Below, in pieces: positions 29,743 through 38,514 of a DNA stretch of 64,000 nt; the first letter of the stretch is position 1; the number at the start of each line of letters is the position of its first letter. The DNA lies in the NCBI GenBank assembly GCA_947503175.1, contig CANNCO010000003.1:441501-505500 (forward strand). Direction: 5' to 3'. The position numbers and the translations under genes are program-made. The DNA is from an uncultured Paracoccaceae bacterium. Lineage in GTDB: Bacteria > Pseudomonadota > Alphaproteobacteria > Rhodobacterales > Rhodobacteraceae. The notes beneath the pieces were generated by a model. That model was given only the letters and a program-made list of their open reading frames with translations. It was not told the DNA's origin and did no database searches.

Positions 29743-30341
29743 GCGTTCACCCTGTCCGCCAACGCCCGCAAGATACGCGCAGTCGCACCCCAGATATAAT
29801 AGGGACCCCACGGCACAGCATAGTAAGATCTCCGATGGCCACGCCAATACCGGGACTCGATCACGAACTGCGCGGGATCCAACACATGGGTCAGCGGAAC
29901 GGAAAACACTTCCGCGACCTCACCGATTTCAGGCAGGGGCGTGAAATCACTGGTGATCCAAGCAACTACGGGCGTCACCGAAAACCCCGTGACTGTTTCG
30001 TGGGGTGGCATCACACCGATCAGGTCAACCAGACCTTGCGAAAGCCCGATCTCTTCTTCTGCCTCTCGCAGGGCCGCCGCCTCGAACCCGGCATCAACGT
30101 GATCGACCTTTCCGCCTGGAAAAGCGATCTGACCCGGGTGATGTTTCAACCGGGACGATCGCTTTGTCAGAAACAACTCCGCCACACCATTCCGTTCCCG
30201 AATCGCGACAAGAACCGCTGCGTCGCGCAACTGCCGTTGCTCTGGCAGCACCATCGCGGGATTCAGATCAAGATCGGAAGATGGTGAGCCCTCGCGCGCA
30301 ACAAGGTCCTCCAGCAAGTGGCGCGCCGCGTCCCCGTTCAA
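29739..30341 (-). CDS. CoA diphosphatase-type NUDIX hydrolase
   Basis: The 200-residue protein matches the NudL group that cleaves coenzyme A to phosphopantetheine and 3',5'-ADP. It has SSRLKHHPGQIAFPGGKVD, the extended NUDIX box ending AALREAEEEIGL, and the downstream FEPLPEIGEVAEVFSVPL-like region (SDFTPLPEIGEVAEVF). It is coupled by four-base overlaps to hslO upstream and cca downstream, making a tight three-gene operon. Confidence 0.92.
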   Translation of the reverse strand: MNGDAARHLLEDLVAREGSPSSDLDLNPAMVLPEQRQLRDAAVLVAIRERNGVAELFLTKRSSRLKHHPGQIAFPGGKVDHVDAGFEAAALREAEEEIGLSQGLVDLIGVMPPHETVTGFSVTPVVAWITSDFTPLPEIGEVAEVFSVPLTHVLDPAQFVIESRYWRGHRRSYYAVPWGPYYIWGATARILRALADRVNA

Positions 30342-31315
30342 CCCGAAGCCTCGAACCCAAGCGTTGTGGGCTCCAGTTCATAATGCGCACCGCAAAACTG
30401 GCAATCCGCCGTAACGATCCCGTCGTCTGTCGTCATATGCGCGATATCCTTTGCCGAATAGATCGACAGGCTTTGACGAACGCGATCTTCCGAACAGGTA
30501 CACCCAAAAACAACGGGCTGAGAATCGAAGACACGCGGAACTTCTTCGTGAAACAAACGCACCAGAAGGTCCGTCGGATGAACCGTCGGTCCAACCAACT
30601 CAAGCTCCTCCACGGTATCCAGAAGGATGTTCGCCCTATTCCAGTTCTCAAGCGCCTCGCCTTCAAGCACGTCCTCCGGCGTCAAAAGCCCAGCTTCACC
30701 AGACGCACCACCCGAAGCAAAGGGTGACGCCTTCGGCATCAACTGAAGCATAACCCCACCAGCACGCCATTTTGCGCCCGATCCTGGCAGAATAGACTCA
30801 CCAAAGCTCAGGGCGAACCGCGTCGGCAATTGCTCTGACTGGGCAAAATACGTCTCGGCGCAGGCTGCCAAGGATCCTGCCGCAATCGGTGTGATCCCCT
30901 GATATGGCGTTGTGCCCTTGCCCTGATCGATCAGGACGGCAAAATACCCCTTCCCGATCTGCTCAAATGCGGCATCTGTTGTCGTCCGATCCGCATCATA
31001 GCTTGCATAGGCGCGGATTTGGGCAGGTTCACCTTCACCTTTCGGTGCATAGTAATCCGTCGCGATCAGGCGGATCGGCCCGTCACCACGAATCTGTAAC
31101 GACAGCTTCCAACGCAACTTCAGCGTCTGCCCTATCAATGCGGCGAGCAGCGCAGTCTCGGCGATAAGCGCCTCGACAGCCGGCGGATAGTCGTGCTGCC
31201 CGAGAATGGCATCAAGCGTCCCGTCAAGCCGCGCAACCCGGCCCCTGATGTCCGAGCGGTCAAGCTGAAAAGGCAGGACGGTATCGTCCCAGGCGATCTG
31301 AGATCCAAGTGTCAT
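30338..31315 (-). CDS. hslO: Redox-regulated chaperone Hsp33
   Basis: Hsp33 is a cytoplasmic holdase switched on by oxidation plus unfolding. The 325-residue protein keeps the full redox switch: CTC at residues 272-274 and CQFC at 305-308, i.e. CxC-X30-CxxC, which binds zinc when reduced. The N-terminal chaperone domain includes LLAALIGQTLKLRWKLSLQI. AAGGA precedes the ATG. It is the first gene of the hslO-nudL-cca operon, with a plausible promoter upstream. Confidence 0.96.
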   Translation of the reverse strand: MTLGSQIAWDDTVLPFQLDRSDIRGRVARLDGTLDAILGQHDYPPAVEALIAETALLAALIGQTLKLRWKLSLQIRGDGPIRLIATDYYAPKGEGEPAQIRAYASYDADRTTTDAAFEQIGKGYFAVLIDQGKGTTPYQGITPIAAGSLAACAETYFAQSEQLPTRFALSFGESILPGSGAKWRAGGVMLQLMPKASPFASGGASGEAGLLTPEDVLEGEALENWNRANILLDTVEELELVGPTVHPTDLLVRLFHEEVPRVFDSQPVVFGCTCSEDRVRQSLSIYSAKDIAHMTTDDGIVTADCQFCGAHYELEPTTLGFEASG

Positions 31316-31354
31316 GGGGTTTCCTTAGGCGCCGATGGTTGGCATACCGCGACT

Positions 31355-31382
31355 ATATAGGGTTTGCCGGGAAGGGTCCAAG
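31355..31382 (-). promoter_or_regulatory. Probable hslO promoter
   Basis: On the minus strand CTTGGA (31382-31377) and CTATAT (31360-31355) are 16 bases apart, a close match to CTTGAC-N17-CTATAT. The leader to the hslO ATG would be about 30 bases with a ribosome site inside. The -10 is itself partly palindromic and could also serve the divergent NUDIX gene. Confidence 0.5.
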
Positions 31383-31385
31383 CAG

Positions 31386-31820
31386 GTGATCAGGCGGGTC
31401 GGGGAAGCAGTCAAGGCAGGTATGCGGTATCGTCAACGCACCGGCGTCTATGCGATCCTGCCACGCGGATCGGACGTGCTTCTGACCCATCAGGCCGAAC
31501 CTGAGCCAGAGTTTCAACTTCCCGGTGGTGGTATCGACCCGGGCGAGTCCCCGATCCAGGCGTTGCATCGCGAGGTATTCGAGGAAACCGGCTGGCGCAT
31601 TGCCTCACCGCGACGGATCGGCGCCTTCCGGCGCTTCACCTACATGCCGGAATACGATCTTTGGGCGGAGAAACTGTGCCACATCTATCTCGCACGCCCT
31701 GTCCGGCCCCACTCCGAGCCATCCGAACCCGGGCATACGGCGCTCTGGGCGCCCTGGTCCGTTGCCAGCCAGATCGTTGGGAACCCGGGTGACAGACTGT
31801 TTCTGTCAAACCTTCTCTGA
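31386..31820 (+). CDS. NUDIX hydrolase
   Basis: The protein of about 144 residues has a complete NUDIX box, GGGIDPGESP then REVFEETGW, and VYAILPRGSDVLLTHQ before it. Substrate is unknown. The start is uncertain: the GTG at 31386 (VIRRVGEAV) has GGAAGGG upstream and gives the N-terminus I expect for roseobacter homologues; the longest frame begins at 31335 and an internal ATG lies at 31422. The 3' end overlaps the convergent phosphatase gene by 15 bases. Confidence 0.85.
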   Translation: MIRRVGEAVKAGMRYRQRTGVYAILPRGSDVLLTHQAEPEPEFQLPGGGIDPGESPIQALHREVFEETGWRIASPRRIGAFRRFTYMPEYDLWAEKLCHIYLARPVRPHSEPSEPGHTALWAPWSVASQIVGNPGDRLFLSNLL

Positions 31821-33143
31821 CCCGATCCCTTTGTACTCCAGAACCACGCCCGACACATCATCGTCAAAGTCGGCATTTCTGGCGTGATCGGCAAGCAACC
31901 ACATCATCGTTTCAGTGAAGTCCTGACCCTTTGCCTCCGGGATAGATTCCACGAGCCGTGCAAGACCATCCTGATCGAGCATCTTGCCATCCCGGCTCTC
32001 GGCCTCGGTGAATCCGTCCGAATGCAGGAACAGGCGGTCACCGGGCGAGAGCTGCAAATCGAACGCCGTGTACTCTGCCCGGTTCAATAGACCGATCGGC
32101 ATCCCGCCATCGCCAACAAACTGAACAGTACCATCCGCCCGCTGAACCAACGGGTGCGGATGCCCGGCCTGAACGATTGAGAGGCGACCGGTTCTCAGAT
32201 CACAATCGGCGATAGCCATCGTGAAATAAAGTTCGGTCGCCATGTCATCGATCAACAGGTGATTGAGACGTGAACACACTTCAGGCAAAGATCGCATGGA
32301 GTACTCGCCAGCATCACTGACGCTCAGCGCCACATTCTGCTCGGGTGACGATCCCGTCAGATAACTGGCAAGCCGCGCTGTCATAAGCGCCGATGCGATT
32401 CCGTGGCCGGATACATCGATCGAAAAGATACCGATGCGGGTATCGTTTACTCTGAACGCGCCCACCAGATCACCACCGACCTGCCCGCAAGGCCGCAACA
32501 GCAAGCTCACATCCGCGCCCGGATAGTGCCGCTGGCGTTCGGGCACCAGAGACTGTTGCAGCCGCCGCGCTTCGGCCAGATCCCGACCGAGGTTGTCATA
32601 GAGGGTCTGAAGCTCGGTCAATGCGCCCCCAAGCAGCCTGTTTTTTTCTTCGAGGGTTCGCTGAACCGCAACCAACCGCCCGCCCGCAGAAATGCGCGCC
32701 TTCAGTTCCTCAGTATCGATCGGCTTTGAAAGGAAATCGTCGGCTCCGGCAGCGAGGCCGGTTGCAACGTCACCCCGGTCGGACTTCGATGTCAGTAGGA
32801 TGAAGTAGACATAGTGATCGCCACCAAGCTCACGGAACGCTCGGCACAGATCCAGACCGGACATTCCGGGCATGACCCAGTCGCTCAGTACCAGATCGAT
32901 GCCGCCGCCCTCCAGCGCCGACAGAGCATCCACACCCGAAAGCGCCTCGACCACCGAATAGCCCAGACGCCGCAAGACCTGACCCGTCAACCTGAGCTGC
33001 GCACGACTGTCATCCACGATCAGAATGGTCCTGATCGCAGCCTCTTCTGGTTGATCGATCAGGGCAACCTGCCCTTGATCTATCTGGTCCGGAAGCGGTC
33101 CCAGGGCCGCTGAATCAGCCGACATCCAATCACCCATGGGCAT
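31806..33143 (-). CDS. Response regulator with SpoIIE/RsbU-type PP2C phosphatase output
   Basis: The 445-residue protein has a receiver domain with acidic pocket Asp44/Asp45, phospho-acceptor Asp88 (LVLSDWVMPGMSG) and Lys120. A coiled-coil linker (VQRTLEEKNRLLGGALTELQTLYDNLGRDLAEARRLQ region, ~155-195) follows. The SpoIIE/PP2C domain shows GGDLVGAFRVND, DVSGHGIASALMTARLAS and HSDGFTEAESRDG. Such proteins dephosphorylate an anti-sigma-factor antagonist or similar target in response to phosphorylation. An Hpt gene stands divergent 114 bases away and is the likely phosphodonor or partner. No anti-sigma or antagonist gene is nearby. Confidence 0.92.
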   Translation of the reverse strand: MPMGDWMSADSAALGPLPDQIDQGQVALIDQPEEAAIRTILIVDDSRAQLRLTGQVLRRLGYSVVEALSGVDALSALEGGGIDLVLSDWVMPGMSGLDLCRAFRELGGDHYVYFILLTSKSDRGDVATGLAAGADDFLSKPIDTEELKARISAGGRLVAVQRTLEEKNRLLGGALTELQTLYDNLGRDLAEARRLQQSLVPERQRHYPGADVSLLLRPCGQVGGDLVGAFRVNDTRIGIFSIDVSGHGIASALMTARLASYLTGSSPEQNVALSVSDAGEYSMRSLPEVCSRLNHLLIDDMATELYFTMAIADCDLRTGRLSIVQAGHPHPLVQRADGTVQFVGDGGMPIGLLNRAEYTAFDLQLSPGDRLFLHSDGFTEAESRDGKMLDQDGLARLVESIPEAKGQDFTETMMWLLADHARNADFDDDVSGVVLEYKGIGSEKV

Positions 33144-33257
33144 TAAGGTTTAACATGCCATGAACCCTAAAATGCCCCGGATTTTCTCATCCTGAGGTTA
33201 ACTGGTGAAAAGAGATTTCGGCTTTACTGTCTAGCGAATACGCCTTGGACTAAAGCG

Positions 33258-33566
33258 ATGATTGACTGGAAGCGCATAGAAGACCTGCGGGACGAGGTCG
33301 GGGTCGACGATTTCGTCGAAATCGCGGGCCTCTTCCTGCAAGAAGTCGAGGATGTTCTCGGGTCGCTGTCGGGTGTTCACGGCTCCGTTTCGCGATCCGA
33401 AAGCTTTCACAGCCTCAAAGGCAGCGCAATGAACCTCGGATTTTCGCATATGGCTCAGCTTTGCGCCGAGGCAGAAACGCACCCCGATGATGCCGACGTA
33501 AACCTGATCCATGGAGCCTTCGAGGCTTCGAAACAGGCATTGCAGGGTTGGTTCGCGGCTATCTGA
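33258..33566 (+). CDS. Hpt-domain phosphotransfer protein
   Basis: This 102-residue single-domain protein has the phosphotransfer motif FHSLKGSAMNLGF with His51 as the expected phosphorylated residue, set in a four-helix Hpt fold. Standalone Hpt proteins shuttle phosphate between hybrid kinases and response regulators. It is divergent from the receiver-phosphatase gene, which is the obvious local partner; no kinase gene lies in the window. Its stop is three bases from the convergent ilvA stop. Confidence 0.9.
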   Translation: MIDWKRIEDLRDEVGVDDFVEIAGLFLQEVEDVLGSLSGVHGSVSRSESFHSLKGSAMNLGFSHMAQLCAEAETHPDDADVNLIHGAFEASKQALQGWFAAI

Positions 33567-33569
33567 AGG

Positions 33570-34814
33570 TCATACAACGAATTCAGCGACTGCCTCATCG
33601 TTCGTGATATCGCGGCAGGAAAACCCGGCTTGGTCCAATGCCTCTGTCAGACGCGCGAAATTCTCGGGAGCGCTGGTCTCGATCCCGATCAGAACTGTTC
33701 CAAAGTTCCGTGCTGACTTCTTCAGGTACTCAAAACGGGCAATATCGTCATCCGGGCCCAGAAGCTGCAGGAAATCGCGAAGTGCCCCGGGGCGCTGCGG
33801 CAGGCGCAACAGGAAGTATTTCTTCACACCCGAATACCGCTGTGCCCGCTCCTTAACCTCCGGCAATCGCTCAAAGTCGAAGTTTCCACCGGATGTCACG
33901 ACAACGACCTGCCGCCCCTGCACCCGCTCGGCGATGTCTTTAAGCGCATCAATCGCCAACGCACCGGCAGGTTCAAGCACGATACCTTCGTGATTCAACA
34001 TCTCGAGAATTGTCGTACAAATCCGGTCTTCGGGTACCGACAGAACGTCTTTAACACACATATCGGTCAACGCATCAAAGGTCAGCGTTCCAACACGGGC
34101 GACAGCGGCACCATCAACGAAAGTATCAACGCGTTCAAGGGTCACGGGCGCGCCTGCGTTCAGCGCCGCGGCCAGACTTGCACCGCCACTCGGTTCGGCA
34201 AGCACCAATTCCGGTAGCTTGCCTGTACCTTTCAGATAACCCCGGACGCCCGCCGACAGACCTCCTCCACCGACCGGCAGAATGAACAAATCCGGTGATC
34301 CACCCAACTGGTCAAGGACTTCGACCGCGACCGAGGCCTGTCCCTCGATCACGTCCGCATCATCGAACGGCGAAAGGAACTGTGCACCAGCCTCGGCGCA
34401 ATAGGACTGTGCCGAGGCAAGCGTGTCGTCGAAATAGTCGCCGGTCAGGCGAATCTCGATGGCATCACCGCCAAACACCCGCGTCTTGTAGATTTTCTGA
34501 TCCGGTGTCGTTACCGGCATGAAAATTACACCCGAAACACCGAAATGCCTACAGGCATACGCAACGCCTTGAGCGTGATTCCCTGCACTCGCACAGACAA
34601 ACGTCGTCGGACCTCCCGACTCGATGGACTTGCGCATGGCGTTGAACGCGCCCCGGATCTTGTAGGATCGGACCGGACTGAGGTCTTCGCGTTTCAGCCA
34701 GATTTCGGCATCATAACGTTCGGAGAGGAAATCGTTCTTCATCAGCGGCGTCGGCTCGAAAAGCGACCGCATTTCCCGCTCTGCAGCGGCAGCCTGTTCT
34801 GAAAAATCCGTCAT
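33570..34814 (-). CDS. ilvA: Threonine ammonia-lyase (threonine dehydratase)
   Basis: IlvA converts threonine to 2-oxobutanoate, the first step towards isoleucine. The 414-residue product shows the PLP lysine in REDLSPVRSYKIRGAFNAM, the Gly-rich phosphate loop PVGGGGLSAGV, and VVTSGGNFD. A single C-terminal ACT-like domain (KKYFLLRLPQRPGALRDFL) suggests feedback control by isoleucine, as in short-form enzymes. The ATG at 34814 (MTDFSEQA) is preferred over 34871, but the ribosome site is weak for both. Confidence 0.94.
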   Translation of the reverse strand: MTDFSEQAAAAEREMRSLFEPTPLMKNDFLSERYDAEIWLKREDLSPVRSYKIRGAFNAMRKSIESGGPTTFVCASAGNHAQGVAYACRHFGVSGVIFMPVTTPDQKIYKTRVFGGDAIEIRLTGDYFDDTLASAQSYCAEAGAQFLSPFDDADVIEGQASVAVEVLDQLGGSPDLFILPVGGGGLSAGVRGYLKGTGKLPELVLAEPSGGASLAAALNAGAPVTLERVDTFVDGAAVARVGTLTFDALTDMCVKDVLSVPEDRICTTILEMLNHEGIVLEPAGALAIDALKDIAERVQGRQVVVVTSGGNFDFERLPEVKERAQRYSGVKKYFLLRLPQRPGALRDFLQLLGPDDDIARFEYLKKSARNFGTVLIGIETSAPENFARLTEALDQAGFSCRDITNDEAVAEFVV

Positions 34815-34922
34815 CGCTTTCGAAAATCCTGCCCAGTCACGTGCCGCGTCACGCATCAGCCGCTGCAACAAGGGTCAACGACTGCCCCAGAATCGGCTCA
34901 TCTGTAAAGGTTCATGCAAAAT

Positions 34923-35009
34923 CTAGTCCGATGTCACTTCGATCCGGCCATCGTTGCGCTCCTCCGCAAGCTTCCGCATCCGGTTCGGGACAACCCCGGG
35001 TTCCGGCAC
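34923..35009 (-). CDS. Candidate 28-residue protein upstream of ilvA
   Basis: A GTG-started frame of 28 codons lies just upstream of ilvA on the same strand, ending 108 bases before the ilvA ATG. It encodes a hydrophilic, charged peptide with GVVPNRMRKLAEERNDG in the middle and ends EVTSD. A G-rich run about ten bases before the GTG could serve as ribosome site. Codon choice is like the neighbours. There is no Ile or Thr run, so it is not an obvious attenuation peptide for ilvA. It may be a real small protein or chance. Confidence 0.4.
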   Translation of the reverse strand: MPEPGVVPNRMRKLAEERNDGRIEVTSD

Positions 35010-35068
35010 TTGTCGCGCCCCCCAAATCCCTCTAAACGCCCGTTGAATTGCTTAAAGGCGGGGCACCC

Positions 35069-36289
35069 ATGTCCGATCCCAAGAAAGTCGTCCTGGCCTA
35101 CTCAGGTGGCCTCGACACCTCTATCATCCTGAAATGGTTGCAAGCGGAGTACGGCTGCGAAGTCGTCACGTTCACCGCGGATCTTGGACAGGGCGAAGAG
35201 CTTGAGCCCGCACGCAAGAAAGCCGAGATGCTTGGCGTGTCAGAGATTTATGTCGAGGACGTCCGCGAAGAATTCGTGCGAGACTTCGTGTTCCCGATGT
35301 TTCGCGCGAATGCCCTTTATGAAGGTCTCTATCTGCTGGGCACATCGATCGCGCGCCCGTTGATTTCAAAGCGCCTTGTTGAAATCGCGGCCGAGACCGG
35401 GGCCGATGCTGTCTCTCATGGAGCCACTGGCAAGGGCAACGATCAGGTCCGGTTCGAGCTTTCATCATACGCGCTCAACCCCGAGATCAAGGTAATCGCG
35501 CCATGGCGCATCTGGGATCTGTCGTCGCGGACCAAACTGATCGAGTTCGCCGAACAGCATCAGATTCCCATCGCCAAGGACAAGCGCGGCGAAGCACCGT
35601 TTTCCGTCGATGCAAACCTTTTGCACACATCCTCCGAAGGCAAGGCGCTGGAAGATCCCGCAATAGAGGCGCCCGAACACGTTTACCAGCGTACCGTGAA
35701 TCCCGAAGACGCGCCTGATACTCCGGAATACGTCGAGATCGGGTTTGAACACGGCGATGCCGTGTCCATCAACGGCGAAGCACTCTCTCCCGCAACTATC
35801 CTGACCCAGCTGAACGAGTTGGGTGGAAGGCACGGGGTTGGACGGCTCGACCTAGTCGAAAGCCGTTTCGTGGGCATGAAATCACGGGGCATCTACGAAA
35901 CGCCGGGTGGAACGCTTCTACTCGAGGCACACCGCGGCATTGAACAGATCACTCTCGACCGGGGCGCCGGGCATCTGAAGGACGAGTTGATGCCGCGCTA
36001 TGCAGAGCTGATCTACAACGGTTTCTGGTTCTCGCCTGAACGCGAAATGCTCCAAGCCGCGATTGACAAGAGCCAGGAGCATGTGACCGGAACGGTTAGG
36101 CTCAAACTCTACAAGGGCCTCGCCAGAACGGTCGGTCGCTGGTCGGATCATTCGCTTTACTCCGAAGCTCACGTCACCTTCGAGGATGACGCAGGCGCCT
36201 ATGACCAAAAAGATGCCGCCGGTTTCATTCAGCTCAATGCCCTGCGGCTCAAGCTTTTGGCTGCGCGCAAACGCCGTCTGACCCGATAA
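35069..36289 (+). CDS. argG: Argininosuccinate synthase
   Basis: ArgG joins citrulline and aspartate with ATP in arginine synthesis. The 406-residue protein has the PP-loop [10 protein letters not shown] at residues 10-19, [15 protein letters not shown], and [13 protein letters not shown], in full-length register. The ATG at 35069 (MSDPKKVVL) follows AAAGGCGGGG; the seven-codon upstream extension is rejected. It is divergent from ilvA. No clear terminator follows. Confidence 0.97.
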   Translation: MSDPKKVVLAYSGGLDTSIILKWLQAEYGCEVVTFTADLGQGEELEPARKKAEMLGVSEIYVEDVREEFVRDFVFPMFRANALYEGLYLLGTSIARPLISKRLVEIAAETGADAVSHGATGKGNDQVRFELSSYALNPEIKVIAPWRIWDLSSRTKLIEFAEQHQIPIAKDKRGEAPFSVDANLLHTSSEGKALEDPAIEAPEHVYQRTVNPEDAPDTPEYVEIGFEHGDAVSINGEALSPATILTQLNELGGRHGVGRLDLVESRFVGMKSRGIYETPGGTLLLEAHRGIEQITLDRGAGHLKDELMPRYAELIYNGFWFSPEREMLQAAIDKSQEHVTGTVRLKLYKGLARTVGRWSDHSLYSEAHVTFEDDAGAYDQKDAAGFIQLNALRLKLLAARKRRLTR

Positions 36290-36373
36290 ACGATGCCAAT
36301 CGGCCACAAACGCATGTTGAGTCCCGGTTTGAATCACACCGTACTACAGGGAATCGCTCCAGATCAGTAACTT

Positions 36374-36391
36374 CTCCTCGGGGGCGAGGAG
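36374..36391 (+). promoter_or_regulatory. Hairpin covering the ribosome site of the DUF898 gene
   Basis: CTCCTCG (36374-36380) pairs perfectly with CGAGGAG (36385-36391) around a GGGG loop. The right arm is the Shine-Dalgarno sequence, six bases before the ATG at 36397, and the left arm is its exact antisense. Folded mRNA would hide the ribosome site. There is no U-tract, so it is not a terminator. Confidence 0.6.
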
Positions 36392-36396
36392 TGTAA

Positions 36397-37449
36397 ATGC
36401 ATTACGATAGCCCCGAGCTCGAGCCGTTTGAATTTCACGGCTCTGCAAAGGAATGGTTCGGTATCTGGATCGTCAACCTGTTCCTGACAATCATCACCGT
36501 TGGAATATACTCTGCCTAGGCCAAGGTCCGGACCAAAAAGTATTTCTATCAAAACACTTATGTCGACGGCCGTAACTTCGACTATCATGCAACCGGACTG
36601 CAGATTCTTATCGGCAGGGCCATCATGATCGCGGCAATCGTCGCGTTTTCGGTCGTCTCTGCGATCCCGCTGGTCGGCATCATCGCGCTCGTCGCACTTG
36701 TCTTTGTTGTGCCGTTCCTGCTGGTCCGATCCTTCAAATTCAATGCACAGATGTCCAGTTGGTCGAACGTGCGCTTCCGCTTCGAAGGCAGCTATATCGG
36801 CGCGATGCTGGCCTTCATCATCTATCCGATCCTCACGGCATTGACGCTCTACCTGACGTTCCCGTTCCTTGATCGGGCAATCAAGCGTTTCGCGCTAAAT
36901 GGATACTCGCTCGGCGGTCACAGCTTTTCGTTCGATGCGGCAATCGGGCCGTTTTACCGGGCGTTTCTGGCCGCGGCGATCTGGGTCACAGGCATGCTGA
37001 TGATCATCGGAAGCGTCACGTTCGTTTCGATCGGAACGCTTGATTTCAGTACCATCGAAACTGATCCAACCGCATCCCTTGCGCTGATTGCAGGTATCTA
37101 CGCCGCAATCTTCCTGGCTTTCTTCCCGGCCATGACGATCTATCAGGCCTTCGTCCGCAACGTGACGCTGAACAACCTCGCACTGGAAGGTGGTCACACT
37201 TTCGCATCCGATGTTCGCCCGCTTTCGCTGATCTGGATCGCGATCACCAACGCGGTCCTGACAGTGGTTTCGCTCGGGCTCCTGTTGCCCTGGGCACAGG
37301 TCCGGATGTTCCGTTATCTGACTGAACATACTGCCCTCATCCCGGGTGGTCCGCTCGATCAGTTCGTGGGTCAGCTTGAGACGCGTGCAGGTGCGCTGGG
37401 CGATGCCTATACCGATATCGAAGGCATCGATCTGGGCTTGCCAGTCTAG
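36397..37449 (+). pseudogene. DUF898 (YjgN) membrane protein interrupted by one amber codon
   Basis: From the ATG at 36397, which has an excellent GAGGAG ribosome site, the frame reads a typical YjgN start (FEFHGSAKEWFGIWIVNLFL, ending TVGIYSA). It then meets TAG at 36517-36519 (codon 41) and continues in frame with AKVRTKKYFYQNTYVDGRNFDYH and membrane helices to 37449. In this family the position is a conserved Trp (PWAKVR-like), so TGG has become TAG by one base. The rest of the 350 codons is intact with multiple hydrophobic helices. The next ATG, at 36625, would lose the conserved N-terminal third. It precedes an M48 protease gene, a common pairing. Confidence 0.85.
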
Positions 37450-37473
37450 GTCGATCTACTGAAAATCGCTCCG

Positions 37474-38514
37474 ATGAAGGGCGAACAGGATCATATTACG
37501 ATACCGGGCCGGTTCTTTCCGGCCCGATCTTCTTGTGCCGTGCCCGTAAGTCTGGTTGTCGGTCCGAATGGCTTTTTCCTTCGCCCCGACGGCGAACAGA
37601 CGAGCATCATTGAACATCCGGGCAGGCCCCAGTTCGATGCTCCCATCGGTCGCGCACCCCGGCGCCTTTCTCTTCCAGATGGCGCATTGTTCGAAACCGA
37701 GGATCTGTCGGGTGCCGATGCGCTCGCCCGTGGCTCCGCGGGTCAGATACTGCACGAGGCCGAGGGTTTCCAACGCCGACTGATCCTCATCGTCGCTCTC
37801 AGCCTTGTTGGCGTCTATGCGATCTGGCGCTTCGCCCTGCCAGCTCTGGTAGCGGTAGCTGTCTGGCTGACACCACCACCGCTGAAACGGGCCATGGACG
37901 CCGGAACGCTTCAGTCATTCGACACGGCCATCGCCGAGCCATCGATGCTAGACGACGCACAAAAAGACTCTATTCAAGGGATTTTCGATGATCTTCTACG
38001 CGAACTGCCCGACGACGAACGCACCCGCTTCGACTTCGATCTGACGTTCCGGCAAATCGACGGTATCGGCCCAAACGCATTCGCACTCCCCGGCGGGACG
38101 ATCGTCATGACCGATGCCTTCGTTGCCGCGTTCGACGATCCCGACATCATCGGAAGCGTTCTGGGCCATGAGATCGCCCATGTCGTTTCTCAGCATGGGT
38201 TGGAGCAACTCTACCGATCTCTTGGAATCTATGTCTTGGTCGCGCTTATCGCCGGCGATACAGGACCCATCCTGAACGATATACTTCTCGAAGGCGGGGT
38301 TCTTTTGTCCCTGTCGCATTCGCGGGAACATGAGCGTGAAGCCGACGACTTCGGAATGCGCCTCGCCGCCGATGCGGGTTACGATCCCGAAGGTCTGCTG
38401 CGTTTCTTCGAAACGCTCCCCGATGCACAGTCCTCGGACTCAAACTGGTTCTCGACCCACCCATCCTCCGGCGAACGGATCGAGGCCATCAAGGACTTCA
38501 TCGAAGACCGTTAG
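37474..38514 (+). CDS. M48-family metallopeptidase, membrane-anchored
   Basis: The 346-residue protein has a single hydrophobic segment near residues 102-130 (LILIVALSLVGVYAIWRF) and then an M48 domain. That domain has the zinc motif HEIAHVVSQHG and the third ligand in REHEREADDFGM. PNAFALPGG is also typical. It resembles BepA/YcaL-type proteases that act on envelope proteins. The N-terminal ~100 residues are a soluble beta-rich region of unknown role. It follows the DUF898 gene by 24 bases. The stop overlaps that of the convergent sulfotransferase-like gene. Confidence 0.9.
   Translation: MKGEQDHITIPGRFFPARSSCAVPVSLVVGPNGFFLRPDGEQTSIIEHPGRPQFDAPIGRAPRRLSLPDGALFETEDLSGADALARGSAGQILHEAEGFQRRLILIVALSLVGVYAIWRFALPALVAVAVWLTPPPLKRAMDAGTLQSFDTAIAEPSMLDDAQKDSIQGIFDDLLRELPDDERTRFDFDLTFRQIDGIGPNAFALPGGTIVMTDAFVAAFDDPDIIGSVLGHEIAHVVSQHGLEQLYRSLGIYVLVALIAGDTGPILNDILLEGGVLLSLSHSREHEREADDFGMRLAADAGYDPEGLLRFFETLPDAQSSDSNWFSTHPSSGERIEAIKDFIEDR

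Noticed and set aside
36300-36375. 25-codon frame between argG and the DUF898 gene
   Set aside because: It has no ribosome site and no coding-like composition.
36625-37449. Reading the DUF898 gene as a normal gene starting at 36625
   Set aside because: It would drop the conserved N-terminal third, which is intact upstream in the same frame with a far better ribosome site, so an interrupted gene explains the data better.
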